DNA of 64,000 nt from Liolophura sinensis (taxonomy: Eukaryota > Mollusca > Polyplacophora > Chitonida > Chitonidae), in the NCBI RefSeq assembly GCF_032854445.1, contig NC_088300.1:49099682-49163681 (forward strand), in the 5' to 3' direction. Below the pieces are notes generated by a model. It searched no databases. It worked only from the letters and a program-made list of their open reading frames with translations, and was not told the DNA's origin. This document shows, piece after piece, positions 23,167 through 35,329 of the stretch. Position 1 is the stretch's first letter. Every line of letters begins with the position of its first letter. The position numbers and the translations under genes were made by a program.

Positions 23167-24738
23167 ACTGTCGCTGGGGAATGCAAACGTAAATGTTATA
23201 AACAACTGGAATACATACACAGTGTCTTATTTATCTATATACTCATCCAGCACTGTGAACAGCGTGTATATCCCGACTGTCTCACTACACGCTAAACATA
23301 CGTTACAAGTGTCAAACGTGCTCTGCGCGTTTATCTCTCTGTGTGGTGAGAAGCACAATGTATATATCTGAGAGTGAGCTTGACCGATATACACATGCAG
23401 CGTACTTACATTTACTATATACATACTTACTACTATTACACTACTATTGTAGGTCATCCATAGAAACTTCCCGGTTTAACTTTATTATTAATTGCTATAT
23501 GTAACGTTAAGCTTGTCAATCACAATCACGGTATAGTGACACCTACACAGCTAAAAAATGAGTGGAAAACTGACCATGGTTTTAGATATGTGACCGGTGA
23601 AGTGGAGAAGAGAGGAGAAGAGTAGGTGTATAACTCGGGAAAATGAAAGGAACCAGACATGCATAGTTTGCTGGCCACGTGGATACCACCATGCTATATA
23701 CCGTAGTGTACATATGTCTCAGCATCTTTTGTCTCAGGCTATATAGGGCTATGAGTGACTACTGTCACTATACATGTGAATCCTCAAAAACATTTCCATT
23801 AAATCCGTGTGATTACACTGAGAGAAAAGTTTGGTCTGCTGACGCAACAATCTGAGTTATGCAATTGAGCTAATTCAACTCAGAGAACTGAGTCATGCGG
23901 CCTTCAGATCAGCTGAGTCATGAAAGACTCCATGTGAGTTTTCGGACAAGTGCATGAGTCAACAATATAACCAGACACAAACTCTTCTCTCCAAGTACGG
24001 ATTGAATGTTTCTGTGATTTTTTCTGTGATAAAAATCAAGGCCTCATCAGTCAGTGAAAAGATATAACGGAAAATATTTTAGCGTGCATACTAACAAAAA
24101 TTTAAAGTAAATAAGACTTTAAACTTTACACTTTATAACATTAAGACTGTCTTTGTAAGAAAATAAGTTTAATCGCTGGATAGACGGATCTCGCACTGGT
24201 CACGTTCCGCGCAGGCAAGGCGCAGTGCTATGACAGTTTTTTTTTTCAGGGCCAGGGTACAAAACACAACCTCTAAAGACTGCCGGTGTTCAGTGCTGAC
24301 AGATTCCAGTATATCAACCTCAGATTGTATGTATTTAAGTGGATAATGGAAAAAGTGGGACACACAAAGCGACCGGTTGTGACTGGATTCCAGTATTTAT
24401 CCAGGCTTTATACAAACGAAAGTGAAAGTTGTCCACTCATGTAGGCCTACATATATTTGGTACTCCTATACATTAGTTTATTATATATTTATTCCATAGT
24501 ACTTGTGCCCCCCCACCCCCTTGTGCTTATGGCGGGATCTAATTATGACAATACTTATCAGTACATATACACGCCCACAGTATATGGGTGCATAAATAAC
24601 TCTTTCTCATAGTGAAAATCGGGTAGGGTCATAGGCCTATACCAAAGACGTTAAAATGGCACTTGTGTCTGCATTGTTTGGCCCTCAGCAGTGAGAGGTT
24701 AGAGGTTGGTGTTAGTATAATGTAACTGCATGTAAGTA

Positions 24739-24900
24739 GGGTGTCATGTCTGTTGCCTTCTGCATGATACTTAAGTGGCGGCCGGACTAGCCCTGCCACA
24801 CAAGAAAACACGACATGTAAATATACACACATGCATCTAATGAGTCCTTCTCATCATAGAACTGAAAAATTCTTAAGTACGACGTAAAACCCTAAGCATA
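24739..24900 (+). repeat. Second SINE-like family, copy 1
   Basis: Shares with 31,649-31,730 and 32,701-32,968 the blocks TGCATGATACTTAAGTGGCG, ACACAC..CTAATGAGTC and GACTGAAAAATT..CAAGTACGACGTAAAACC (split here). 3' end resembles the SINE tail motif GTACGGCGTAAAACACC, so the families may share a LINE partner. Confidence 0.65.
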
Positions 24901-25377
24901 CATTCATAGATAATGAATATCATACATGCATGTACATGCACAATATATAAGAGCATTACATGAGGTGGGTGAAGCTGGCACAAGATTCCAATACAATACT
25001 CAACAGGCAATAAACATATAATGAACATGTGCGTGACATGTAATAAAACGTGCCATGAACGACATTCACTGCCATTTAAGTTAAATGCGACCTTTATTCA
25101 CATACACACCACACTTATTATGCTTGTGATGCTTTATTACATTCGTCAATATTGTTTTAATTTTGAGGTGAGTAACTCATCTGAAGTTAATGTTTTTGTG
25201 CGAACATGCCATGCATGGTATACAGTGTTATACTGCAATAAGCATATCACACTAAAAGAAAAAATATTGTGTTCGTTTGTTGGTTACATATATATTAGGG
25301 GAAATGTCCAAAGGGGGAAATGTCCGAGCTCCGAGCTCCTAGGCCTACACACTTCCCCAAAACATGAACAGCGATAT

Positions 25378-25905
25378 TTAAATGACAGTGCGAGATTTAG
25401 TCGAGATAATGACGACAACGCGAGGTTAGGTCGAGATTCCCATGAGATACCAACAACATTCGGTCGAGAATCTCGTGCAAATATCGCAACCTCGACATAA
25501 TCTCGCGTTGTCCTGTGAATCTCGCGTCCTCGTTAATACTCGATCAAATCTGGTCTGAATATCGATCAAATCTCGCAATGAACATTGAATCTCGACTTCT
25601 CGGTCAGAATGTCGGCAGGTATTTAATCTCTTCAGAATACTGCTGTCTCCACGAAATAAGTAATTTTATAACCCAAGCTGAAGTTTCATAATGAGCGACA
25701 TTCGGACGACAACGCGATATTTGGACGAGATTTGGCCGACCGTGAGACATTCAGGCGAGATTTAGACGACATTCAGACAATGTCTGACTTGTGCCTAAAT
25801 CACGACTGAATTTCGCGTTTTCAAGTAAATGCCGTCTGAATCTCACCATGTTGCCCGAATCTCGACCAAAGCTCGCCTTTCGGTCAAGTCGGGGATATCT
25901 TGTGA
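25378..25905. repeat. Degenerate CGAGATT-motif array, left
   Basis: Alternating patches: plus-sense motifs (GCGAGATTTAGTCGAGAT, GACGACAACGCG) at 25,385-25,480 and 25,690-25,780; reverse-sense motifs (AATCTCGCGTTGTC, CTCGATCAAATCT) at 25,480-25,615 and 25,780-25,890. No fixed period. Confidence 0.75.
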
Positions 25906-25958
25906 TTACTTGTACTTGTGATTGGCCCCTGTCCCTGATGAAGTCACTGTCTGGGATT

Positions 25959-26400
25959 GACACAGACTCCCATTACAACTTCCATTATCCGGGAGGATGT
26001 ACTTCTGTGTATTTTAGGGTGTAAAGTCTTTTTTTGCTGCCAGCCTGCCTTTTTTGGTGTACAGGTGCATGCTTGGTATCATTTGCTGGAAATTGTGTAA
26101 GCTTTAGGTAGGTATGAGTTTTACTGATGAAAGTTTGAAATTCTGGGCGAGAGGGCACTAGACGATAGGTGGTGATGAGGCTGCGAGTGACGTCCCTTTG
26201 GCGTTGCTAGGCACTCCTCCTAGCTGCCGGCATAGAAAGTTTCAGATTTTGACAGTCAACCTATGTCAAGATTTTAATGGCTTCTTTCTCACAGGCTGGG
26301 CCAGGTATTCACCAAAGCTTATTGGTCACGTAATGTTTGGGGCTGAGCTACAGCGATAACGTTAACACTGTCGCTTATGGAAAATTAATGGCCTGTGGCC
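25959..26400. mobile_element. MITE-like element, left arm of a large palindrome
   Basis: 442 nt, reverse complement of 26,420-26,845 over its length with scattered differences. Both ends carry relatives of CACAGACCCCCATTA in inverted orientation, so the arm itself looks like a complete small terminal-inverted-repeat element. No coding capacity. Confidence 0.8.
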
Positions 26401-26419
26401 GGATCCTCAGCTACAGTAT

Positions 26420-26845
26420 GGCCACAGACCCCCATTAGCGACAATGTTAACGTTTAGCGCTGTAGCTCAGTCCCAAATATTCCGAGGCCAATAAGCTTTG
26501 GTGCATACCTGGCCCAGCCTGTGAGAAAGAAGCTGTAAAAATCTTGACATGGGTTGATCGTCAAAATCTGGACCTTTCCATGCCGGCAGCTGGGAGGGGT
26601 GCCTAGCAACGCCAAGGGGACGTCACTCGCAGCCTCATCGCCACCTGTCTCCTTGTGTCCTCTCGCCCAGAATTTCAAACTTTCACCATTAAAACTCATA
26701 CCTGCCCAAAGCTTAGACAATTTCCATCATTTTGATACCAAGCATGCACCTGCACACCAAAAACGGCAGGCTGGCAGCAAAAAAAGACTTTACACCCTAA
26801 AATACACAGAACTACAAAACGGAAGTTGTAATGGGGGTCTGTGTC
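26420..26845. mobile_element. MITE-like element, right arm of a large palindrome
   Basis: 426 nt beginning GGCCACAGACCCCCATTAGC and ending TAATGGGGGTCTGTGTC, giving about 15-bp terminal inverted repeats. A 19-bp spacer separates it from its inverted partner. Open frames inside are palindrome shadows. Confidence 0.82.
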
Positions 26846-27380
26846 CTATCAAGTGTCATGCAGTACCACGTCAGCTCGTTCAAGATGGGCCATTCTCAGC
26901 CGCACTGACGTATATGAACTTAACTCCACGTGGCGTGGCTTTCTGATTCTTATCAGGCAAGCCGCGTTTAAGGCTCACACAAGGACTGCATGGTGACTCA
27001 TACACTCTTCTAGAATAGCAGTTAAAACCCATTTTTGCGGTTAAAGCATACACACACACGGCCGTTAGTGTCAACATAACCGTGAACAAATCGGCGGGAA
27101 GTTACCCCTCTCATGTCCCTATATGAAATAAATAGGCTTACCGGTGCCGGCAGGACCTCAGTCAGGGGAGACATATATGCCTTGTCTAGTCAGGGCCAAT
27201 TATATATTTGTCTGTGTGCACAATGTGTGGAGGGGCCCAGTTTAGTCACCCATGCAGATTGTCCAAATAAGTAATACGTGCATGTAGGACACCTGTCAAA
27301 TAACCGCTGCTCATTGTCCTTATTGCTTGTACCGGTACGTACCGGAATTAAGCCAGTGACTGCTATACATTGTCCGTGGA

Positions 27381-27656
27381 TTTTTTTTTTTTTTTTTTTT
27401 TTTTTGATTGGTGTTTTACGCCGTACTCAAGAATATTTCACTTATACGACGGTGGCCAGCATTATGGTGGGTGGAAACCGGGCAGAGCCCGGAGGAAACC
27501 CACGACCATCCGCAGGTTGCTGAAAGACCTTCTCACGTACGGCCGGAGAGGAAGCCAGCATGAGCTGGACTTGAACTCACAGCGACCGCATTGGTGAGAG
27601 ACTCCTGGGTCATTACGCTGCGCTAGCGCTTTAACCGACTGAGCCACGGAGGCCCC
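27381..27656 (-). repeat. SINE (main family), full length, long poly(A) tail
   Basis: Complete copy close to consensus with a 25-base T run as its tail instead of (AAAT)n. Flanked by imperfect target duplications TGTCCGTGGA / TATCCATGGA. Confidence 0.94.
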
Positions 27657-27668
27657 TATCCATGGATA

Positions 27669-27783
27669 TTTATTTATTTATGTTATCTATGTTTTACGCT
27701 GTAATCAAGAATATTTCATTTATACGACGACGGTCAGTATTATGGTCGGAGGATACCCACGACCATATGCAAGTTGCTGACAG
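27669..27783 (-). repeat. SINE 3' part adjacent to the previous copy
   Basis: Older, diverged tail and 3' body with the middle of the body deleted. Confidence 0.82.
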
Positions 27784-27924
27784 AAAACACGCAATATTTT
27801 ATTATATGTAGAGAATATGGGACATCATGCAGCTGACACCAATCATAGTGCTGACATTGCCAATGCTGCTGGTACCACTCTCCACGATGCCACTTTCCAC
27901 CATGCACCTCTGTTAGCTGACCGG

Positions 27925-28340
27925 AAGGCGAGATTTGGTCGACAGTGCGAGATTCGGACGACAGCGCGACATGCAGATGACATTTAGTCGGGAACACGAG
28001 ATTTAGTCGAGATTCAAGCACCATTCAGACGACAGTGCGAGATTTGGTCGAAATTAACTCGCCATTCGAATGACAGATTAAATTCAGATTTAATGTTCAT
28101 TGCGAGATTTGGTCGATATCCAGACGAGATTTGGTTGAGAATTAAACGAGGGAGGGAGATTCCAACGAAGACGTGAGATTCACTCGACAACGCGAGATTT
28201 CAACGACGGAACGAGATTTTCACGAGATTTTTGACCCATTGTCGTTGCAGAATGGTGGGAATCCAGACTGAAAATTGCGCAGTCGCCCTAATCTCAACCT
28301 AATCTGGACTCATTCTCGCATTGTCGTTCAAATATCGATG
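27925..28340. repeat. Degenerate CGAGATT-motif array, right
   Basis: Many GCGAGATTTGGTCGA, GAGATTCGGACGACAGCG-type motifs in plus sense to about 28,230, then a reverse-sense patch (AATCTCAACCTAATCTGG, CTCGCATTGTCG). Same motif set as 25,378-25,905. Confidence 0.75.
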
Positions 28341-28587
28341 TTCTTGCTTTGGGGCATATATACAGGAGAGAGCATGGTAGCATCCGGTTTCCATAGGATT
28401 AGGCCTCCTATTAAAATAAATGGCATTGAGACTGACCTGCTTTTAGGTATTCCAGCCGTTATTATCTGAATAATGTGAAAAGCGACGAAAGAAAAACCTA
28501 GCAAACACATAATCTCGATACTGTTGTCCAACCATAGTACCTTTATCTTCACACTGGATAGGAACAGAAAAATCACTTTGTGTTGAA

Positions 28588-29020
28588 ATCTAACACAAAA
28601 GCTTGTGTTGTTTCATTCAGTGAACTGGTTCAAGTCCAGCTCATGCTGGCTTCCTCTCCGGTCGTATGTGGGATTGACAGGCGCAAACCAGCGGATGGTC
28701 GTGGGATTCCCCCGAGCTCTGCCCGATTTGCTCCCACCCTAATGCTGGGCGCCGTCGTATAAGTGAAATATTCTTGAGTACGATCAAATAAACACCAATC
28801 AAATAGATAAATAAATAAATAAATCGATATAGAAATGTATTACCCCAACACAACCATGTGTTAAACAAATTTAAAGTACACGTGTTTGTGTTAGAAAAAA
28901 TAAAACACGAACAAAACCTTGTGTTAATTCAACACAAGATACAGTTGTTAAAGTATGGCACAAAGATTTTGTGAGAAAGAACACAAGCTTGTGTTCATAC
29001 ATCACATGTGTGTAGATGTA
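28588..29020. repeat. AACACAA / TTGTGTT palindrome-rich stretch
   Basis: At least eight short self-complementary motifs such as AACACAAGCTTGTGTT, AACACAACCATGTGTT and ACACGTGTTTGTGTT, interrupted by the SINE at 28,624-28,824. Confidence 0.6.
28624..28824 (+). repeat. SINE, 5'-truncated at the B box
   Basis: Starts at GGTTCAAGTCCAGCTCATGC and runs to the (AAAT)n tail. It interrupts the AACACAA-rich stretch. Confidence 0.9.
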
Positions 29021-29700
29021 TTTAAGGACACATGTTTAGGGTGTACTTTCCAGCTTAACCCAGGCCTAGCTGGCTATACTCAAAAGTGTCTTCTTCACTG
29101 ACTTTGGTCAGCTTTTCAGGTCAACATGTGCCTCAAACTTCGAACTTCGGTCAGTTACTGACAAACATCACCACGTCAAAAACTATGACATACAGATGTG
29201 CATACCACATAATATATTGGTAGAAGAGAAGTGGTCTTCATGGAACGTTACAGAATATGCAAACGGTCACACGAACGTTGCCAAACAATTATCGTCGCAA
29301 AGACCCCAAGAAAAACGAGAGCTGGATAATATACAAACTCCTTGTCTAAGGCCGGATTTGAACCCCGATCATCTGACCCCAGAATGGAAATGCAAGCACC
29401 TTAAACCACTCGGACAGGCTGGATATTAAGATAATATACGTGATATATATTGGATGATTGTATCCAGTGCAAGGGATCTCTTCGTTTGCTTAGGATTTAA
29501 TATCACTTTCTGGTTATACGACAAGAAAGGTCGGTCCATGAGCCGACATAATTAGTGTTGCCCCACAGTCACGCCGAACACATTGGACTGCATATGAATT
29601 GACACCGAACCGACTAGCACTACATGTATTATAAGGGTATATACCCTTATGTATGTAAGCTGATGGGCTTCAGTGTTGTTTTTGTTTGTAAATGCATTGA

Positions 29701-29967
29701 TTTTTTTTTTTTTTTTTTTTGGTGTTTTACGCCGTACTCAAGAATATTTCACTTATACGACGGTGGCCAGCATTATGGTGGGTGGAAACCGGGCAGAGCC
29801 CGGTGGAAACCCACGACCATCCGCAGGTTGCTGACAGATCTTCCCACGTACGGCCGGAGAGGAAGCCAGCATGAGCTGGTCTTGAACTCACAGCGACCGC
29901 ATTGGTGAGAGGCTTCTGGGTCACTACGCTGCGCTAGCGCGCTAACCGACTGAGCCACGGAGGCCCC
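29701..29967 (-). repeat. SINE (main family), full length with perfect target duplication
   Basis: Poly(T)20 tail, complete body and tRNA-like head ending GGAGGCCCC. Flanked by identical 12-bp repeats TAAATGCATTGA at 29,689-29,700 and 29,968-29,979, so it is a recent insertion. Confidence 0.96.
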
Positions 29968-31648
29968 TAAATGCATTGAGGAAGAAGAGTTTTGCACAGA
30001 CTGACTGAGTTAACTTCAATAAATAAAGATATTATTATTATTCAGGCCAAGGAAGTAAATTAATATTGTAGATTTCACATGCAGTTTTAAGTATGTGATC
30101 CAACTTTACATTGATCCCCAATGCCTCTGGCATAGGGTGTGCTTTCGGTTTTGGTATTGAAGGTCGATCTCATCTATGTCTCAAACAACAATTCCTTTCG
30201 ATGTACGTGCATCGATTCGTGTTACATACAGTGTATATACAGAAACACACTGATAGCAACAGCAAAACAACTTACAGTCACTACCTGTCTTGTCGTATGT
30301 AGCATGTCGGTTTGGTATTTATTCCCTAATGTGTCCTACACACGTGTGTAAAATAGTTGTACATATGTGCAATTTCTTTGTACATATTTATGCAAAATAA
30401 ACGTTTATTGCGTACATATATATGCAAAACCTTATTCTACATATGTGGGGATCTATTGCGCCTGTGTATAAAATAAGGTGTGGCTTGTGATTGGTGCATT
30501 CATGCACCATGCATGCACCATGCATGGACAAAGAAATTAACATGACGCGGGAGAGATCAAATCCAGTGATATTTTCATGTGATGGGGCTCAAGAGCCCAC
30601 TGAGAGGCAATCGTTAATTTCTGTACTTTTCAAATAATGTAATTTAACCAGAAGGCAACTTGCTTTAGAGTGGATTACAATGGCTGTAGTGTTTTAACAT
30701 TCTTGATTTCCAAGATTGTTTTCTTTCCTTTTTGTTGGTTGAACATTTCCAGTCTGTTAACTTTTTACGGGCAAATTCTTTTTGATTTAAACCAATAAAC
30801 GTTGCACGTATAGCATGCTGCACAGAGCAAGTAAATTCACCATATGTACATGCACATACGCTGTCTCTCCGCTTTAATCAACGAAGCAATACCGTGGGGT
30901 TTGAAATTGATAGAATGGACGTAAACAGCTTTCTACCGCCCTCATAGGCATATATATAAATATCGGTGTATATGCTTAATTCAGTCAGTTCAACTTTTGG
31001 ATTTCTCAGAAATGTTCAGTGATGTAGGGCCTACATACCTGATGACCCACACGGGGATATGTGTTTGTTCAGGCTCAACCCAGTCACTTAGATCTGCCGC
31101 ATTACATGACAATTCTAAATCACTTTTGAAATGTGAATTTGACCTAGTTTATCCTTGCCCACAACAAGTTATAACCAGTTTGTGCAGTGCGTCCGTGTAA
31201 ACCTATTACAGCAGAATACGCCCTTCATGGCTCAGCCTAAAAGCCGATCTGAGCGCCGATCTGCCCGTCTATTTCATGCGTGTAAAGACGACTTATGAAA
31301 TAGACTTTCCTTTCTTCATTTCACTTTTCGAACTCGAGGCGTCAATACGACAAATCGTTCCGCGTGAACGCGACTTCAGTGGTACCATGCAGTAAAATTG
31401 GTTGAGAATTTGGTGTCGAGCGCTTAACCCGGTAACTTTAATCGTGAAGACAATAATACCAACCCTACTTTGGTAAATATAGTACATGCATATATATGTG
31501 TACAGGGTTCTCGACACCACACAGTGGTGTGCAGGCTACATTTACCATTTCTAGCAAAATGTTTTCCATTACCTATTTCGTGTCTTAATTTACACAGAAT
31601 TATAACGCTATTCATCAGGATATATTCTGTACCGAGAGGTTAGAGCAT

Positions 31649-31730
31649 GCATGGCAATATGTACACACACCTAATGACTCCTCGTCGTCATAGGACTGAA
31701 AAATTGTCAAGTAAGACGTAAAACCTCAAG
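31649..31730 (+). repeat. Second SINE-like family, copy 2 (3' part)
   Basis: ACACACACCTAATGACTCCT, then GGACTGAAAAATTGTCAAGT and ACGTAAAACCTCAAG. Confidence 0.65.
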
Positions 31731-32061
31731 TGTAGCAAACACACACAGCCCTTTACCGTCGAAGATTGAGCCTACATTTGTACCTGTTGTTCACCTGAAT
31801 AGTACTGGATACTACACTGTCTTTGGAAACAGTACAGTTCCCCGCTAATCTTTTTTGTCTTGCCAAAACTTAAGTAATAAAACCATATAGCACAAGTTCA
31901 CATTGGTTTTCCCAGTTTGGATGCAAAGAGCAAAACTGACAAACAACCCCTTCAGATGGCGCATTAATTCTTTGATATGACTTAAACGGAATACAATGCA
32001 GACTTTTTGACATGTACAAACAGATACAATTCAAAACAGTATGCGATGTGCAGTATAAATG

Positions 32062-32134
32062 CTGATGGTCGTGGGTCTCCCCCGGGCTCCGATCAGTTTC
32101 ATCTCACCGTAATGCTGGCTGCCGTCATATAAGA
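32062..32134 (+). repeat. SINE internal fragment
   Basis: GATGGTCGTGGGTCTCCCCC through TAATGCTGGCTGCCGTCATA. Confidence 0.82.
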
Positions 32135-32700
32135 TGTTTTGATGATTGTCATCGCACGTCATTAAACAGCCTAATGGTATTCCTTGCTCATTCGCATTTA
32201 TTCAATCCTATTTTAAACAAGTATCAAAACAAATAGGAGTGCCCCTTACTTTTTGGAATATAGTGACAGTATGAAAGCTGTCCTTTACAGTTTTTCGGTC
32301 AGACATAGCAAAGCAATAGAAGCTGTTCACGGAACTTTAATTTCTCTCTGTTTCAAGCTGTGCAAGAAAAGCATCTCTCTCCTCCATTGTCTCCCATGTC
32401 TGGTTAGATAGCGGGGAAGTGCATTGGCCACAGAATATCAATGGGTTGTAGCTAAGAGAAGTTAGTGTTAGCATGGACCTTTGTCCTAGTACATAGATAG
32501 TCTTAAAGTAAGTTGTTTGCTGTCCTGAGTTTGTTACGGGACACTGAAATTTTTTTGGTTCAGCAAGTGTAAATTGTGACGACAAGGGACAAAGCAACTT
32601 TTGAATTTGCTTAAAACCCTAAAACCCACAAACTTCAAATTGGAGTATATTTGACTTGACATAACATATAACAGTTGTTCATGCACAGTTTGCTATTTTG

Positions 32701-32968
32701 TCGTACGTGGTGTCTTCGGCATGATACTTCAGTGACGGCTGCACTTAAGCGGCATGGATTCACCCTGTCACAAGAAGACACAATATATTATGTACACACA
32801 CCTAATGACTCGTCTTCGGTTTCCACCCACCATAATGCTGACCACCATCGTATAAGTCAAATATTCTTGAGTACTGCCTAAAACACCAATCACATAAATG
32901 AAATAAATAATGACTCGTCTTTATACGACTGAAGAATTGTCAAGCACGACGTTAAGCCCAAAGCATAC
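32701..32968 (+). repeat. Second SINE-like family, copy 3, interrupted
   Basis: Element body 32,701-32,816 and 32,922-32,968, split by the main-family SINE at 32,817-32,907 plus its target duplication. Confidence 0.7.
32817..32907 (+). repeat. SINE, 5'-truncated, nested in a second-family SINE
   Basis: Starts CGGTTTCCACCCACCATAAT and ends in the AAAT tail. Flanked by a perfect 14-bp target duplication TAATGACTCGTCTT (32,803-32,816 and 32,908-32,921). Confidence 0.95.
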
Positions 32969-34249
32969 ATATTACACGACAGCCACTATGACGTGACACG
33001 AGATCAGGTTTTGAGTGGGACCTTGCCTATTAAAGCATGTTGTATGTAGCACGACAGTGACAAATTTTTTTCTAGGCAACAGTATGTAAAAAAAACCTTT
33101 AGAGAGCCACAGAAATGTTGACAATCTTAAATCAATGTTTTTCAGCTTAGGTCGAATCTATACCTGACAAGGTTGCTAAAGCTATCTGCTGTATTTAATT
33201 AGGACTGTATTAAATTACCTCCGAATGGATTTTAAAAAATACATAATGTTTATCAGGGGTTTCCCAACAAGTTTACAAAATATGTCTTAAAGCTATAGGT
33301 CTTCAACTTGCTTATGCCACTTTCACTCCGAAACTTGCCATTAGCCATTTTCTGGTAGCCACAACGTATTCCTAAAAATGCACCTTTTGAAAAGGGAGAG
33401 TGACCTCAGTAGAGGTAATTCGGTGTGAATCTATTTCAGAGCAAAAGTACCTCAATGGGGAATCATGTACTACCTCAAATCGACTCTGAGAGATACAGGT
33501 ATGCAGTGAGTCTGGGGCTATTATAACTCATACCTTCTGATTTGAAAAGTTCGACCGACTATTCCTGCATGTACCAAACCTATTCTACGACACAAAGAAG
33601 ACAGTTCAAGAGAAAAAAATGAGCACCTTATTTCAAAAATAGAAAGTTTGCCAGAGCAGTAGACCAACCTACAAGTAACGTTGTCAACATTTTAATTTAG
33701 AGGCGAGGCATGTCATGTAACGCACTTGCTCATGACTTATCGCTGGCGGCATCCTTTGACCATGACGGCCAAGTTCTATCCCTGTATGTAATAATTCCAG
33801 ATAGGTATTCATGTTTTATCTGACAAACAAGCACATGACACAGACGAATAAATTGACTTTTGAAGGCCCTTCACTTAACTCAGAGAAATATTATTTACAT
33901 TAGAATAGAACAGAATAGAGTATGTCAGTTTTCTTCAGAGGAGGTGAGTACATGCATCAAGTTATATACACAAATCATCACCTCAGTGGCTGCACTGCCA
34001 TTGTGATGGTCAGGGTTTGAAATGAGACAGGAAACCAGTACTGACATACTGACATATAAACGACATATACTCTTATTCTTAAAACTTTTCGCAATATTCG
34101 CAGGATGTTTATTCAAGATAAAGTGTTAAAAAGCCGCACCCAGATATTGTTCACGTATACAATGGAAGCAGAGTTTATGTTTGAAGCAAACAAAACAGAG
34201 CCTGGTGCAAAACTAGCGCCCTTTTTGAGGTCTGAGTGATAAGGCAACA

Positions 34250-34360
34250 AAAAGAATTTTATTTATTTATTTACTGGTGCTTAACATCAATGTGAAGAAG
34301 GATTTCCCATACATGTACATGGCCGCAGTCAGTTTTATAAGTGTGTGAAAAGTGAAGGAG
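34250..34360 (-). repeat. Degraded SINE-like tail repeat
   Basis: TTTATTTATTTACTGGTGCT then GCCGCAGTCAGTTTTATAAG. Resembles 61,215-61,330 (TTATTTACTTATTTACC, GCAGTCAGTTTTATTG). Confidence 0.45.
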
Positions 34361-35329
34361 CAAAGAGTAAACCAGCAACATTCCCCAGTTATTCGTAAGA
34401 AAAAAAAATCAAAAGCTTAAATCTGATAAACTGATACAGCATGTTTTGTTTCACCGAGCTGCTTTTTCATGCCCTGTTCTGTGGGTCTTCAGGTCTAATT
34501 GTCTTCTTAACAACATAGTCTGCGTTTATTAAAACAATATCCCTGCTGTAACCAGAGAAGGGTTTTCTAACAACTTAGTGAAAATCAAAAATGTTTTATC
34601 ATGCTCTATCGAATGATTTACAATATTGGTATTTCATATATTTCAAACACATACACTCCAGTTTTTAAACCTTTTCCTGCATAAAATGAATGAATAAATG
34701 AATGATTGATTGCGGTTTAACGTCACATGTGGCAGTGTTTGCCCATATCATGCTGAAGCATAAACATTAAAGCAATGACGTGGTTCATTTCAGGTCGTAA
34801 AGGTATAAACAGAGGTTGTAAATGGTGTAATTTACTCAAGCCATGTAAAGCACTAAACAGAAATGAATGGCAATATGCCAAAAGGTTGAAAACTAGCAAT
34901 CTGTAAGTATTGCAAAAGCGAAACATATGTTAGCAGTTTGAGCTCTCAGAATAACCCTTATTGTTTTAATTTTTAGGACAGATATTAGTAGTGCTGAAAG
35001 CACCTTTCTCTCTCAATGTTTTAGAAAAGTAAAAATATAAATCTACTCAACAAAAACGTAAACGCGCAAAACAATTTTATATTGTTTTCTCTCAGTATTA
35101 AATAACTCAACAACTAGGGTAAGTGTTCGTTATCAATTGTGGCTTCAGTTTCCACCTGGTGATTTTCACATTTTAAGGCAATAAGCCAGGAGCTATCGCG
35201 GCTAAGGGTGGTCACACTCGGTGCTGTGTGCTGTGTTACTGTGATTACTGACCACTCTGTTTTCCCGCTGCCATACAAAGTTCCTGGATTATCCTGTATC
35301 CTGGACAAACCTTGTGAAAAGAAAGAAAC

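Noticed and set aside
25021-25500. Longest open frame in the window (159 codons, plus strand)
   Set aside because: Composition is unlike a conserved protein and its last third is translated CGAGATT array. No splice partners or recognisable domain.
26454-26946. Overlapping open frames of 88 and 130 codons
   Set aside because: They lie in the arms of the MITE-like palindrome and mirror each other, so they are by-products of the repeat.
35114-35308. Minus-strand frame of 64 codons with protein-like composition
   Set aside because: No recognisable domain, no clear splice context, and it borders a dispersed repeat; too weak to call.
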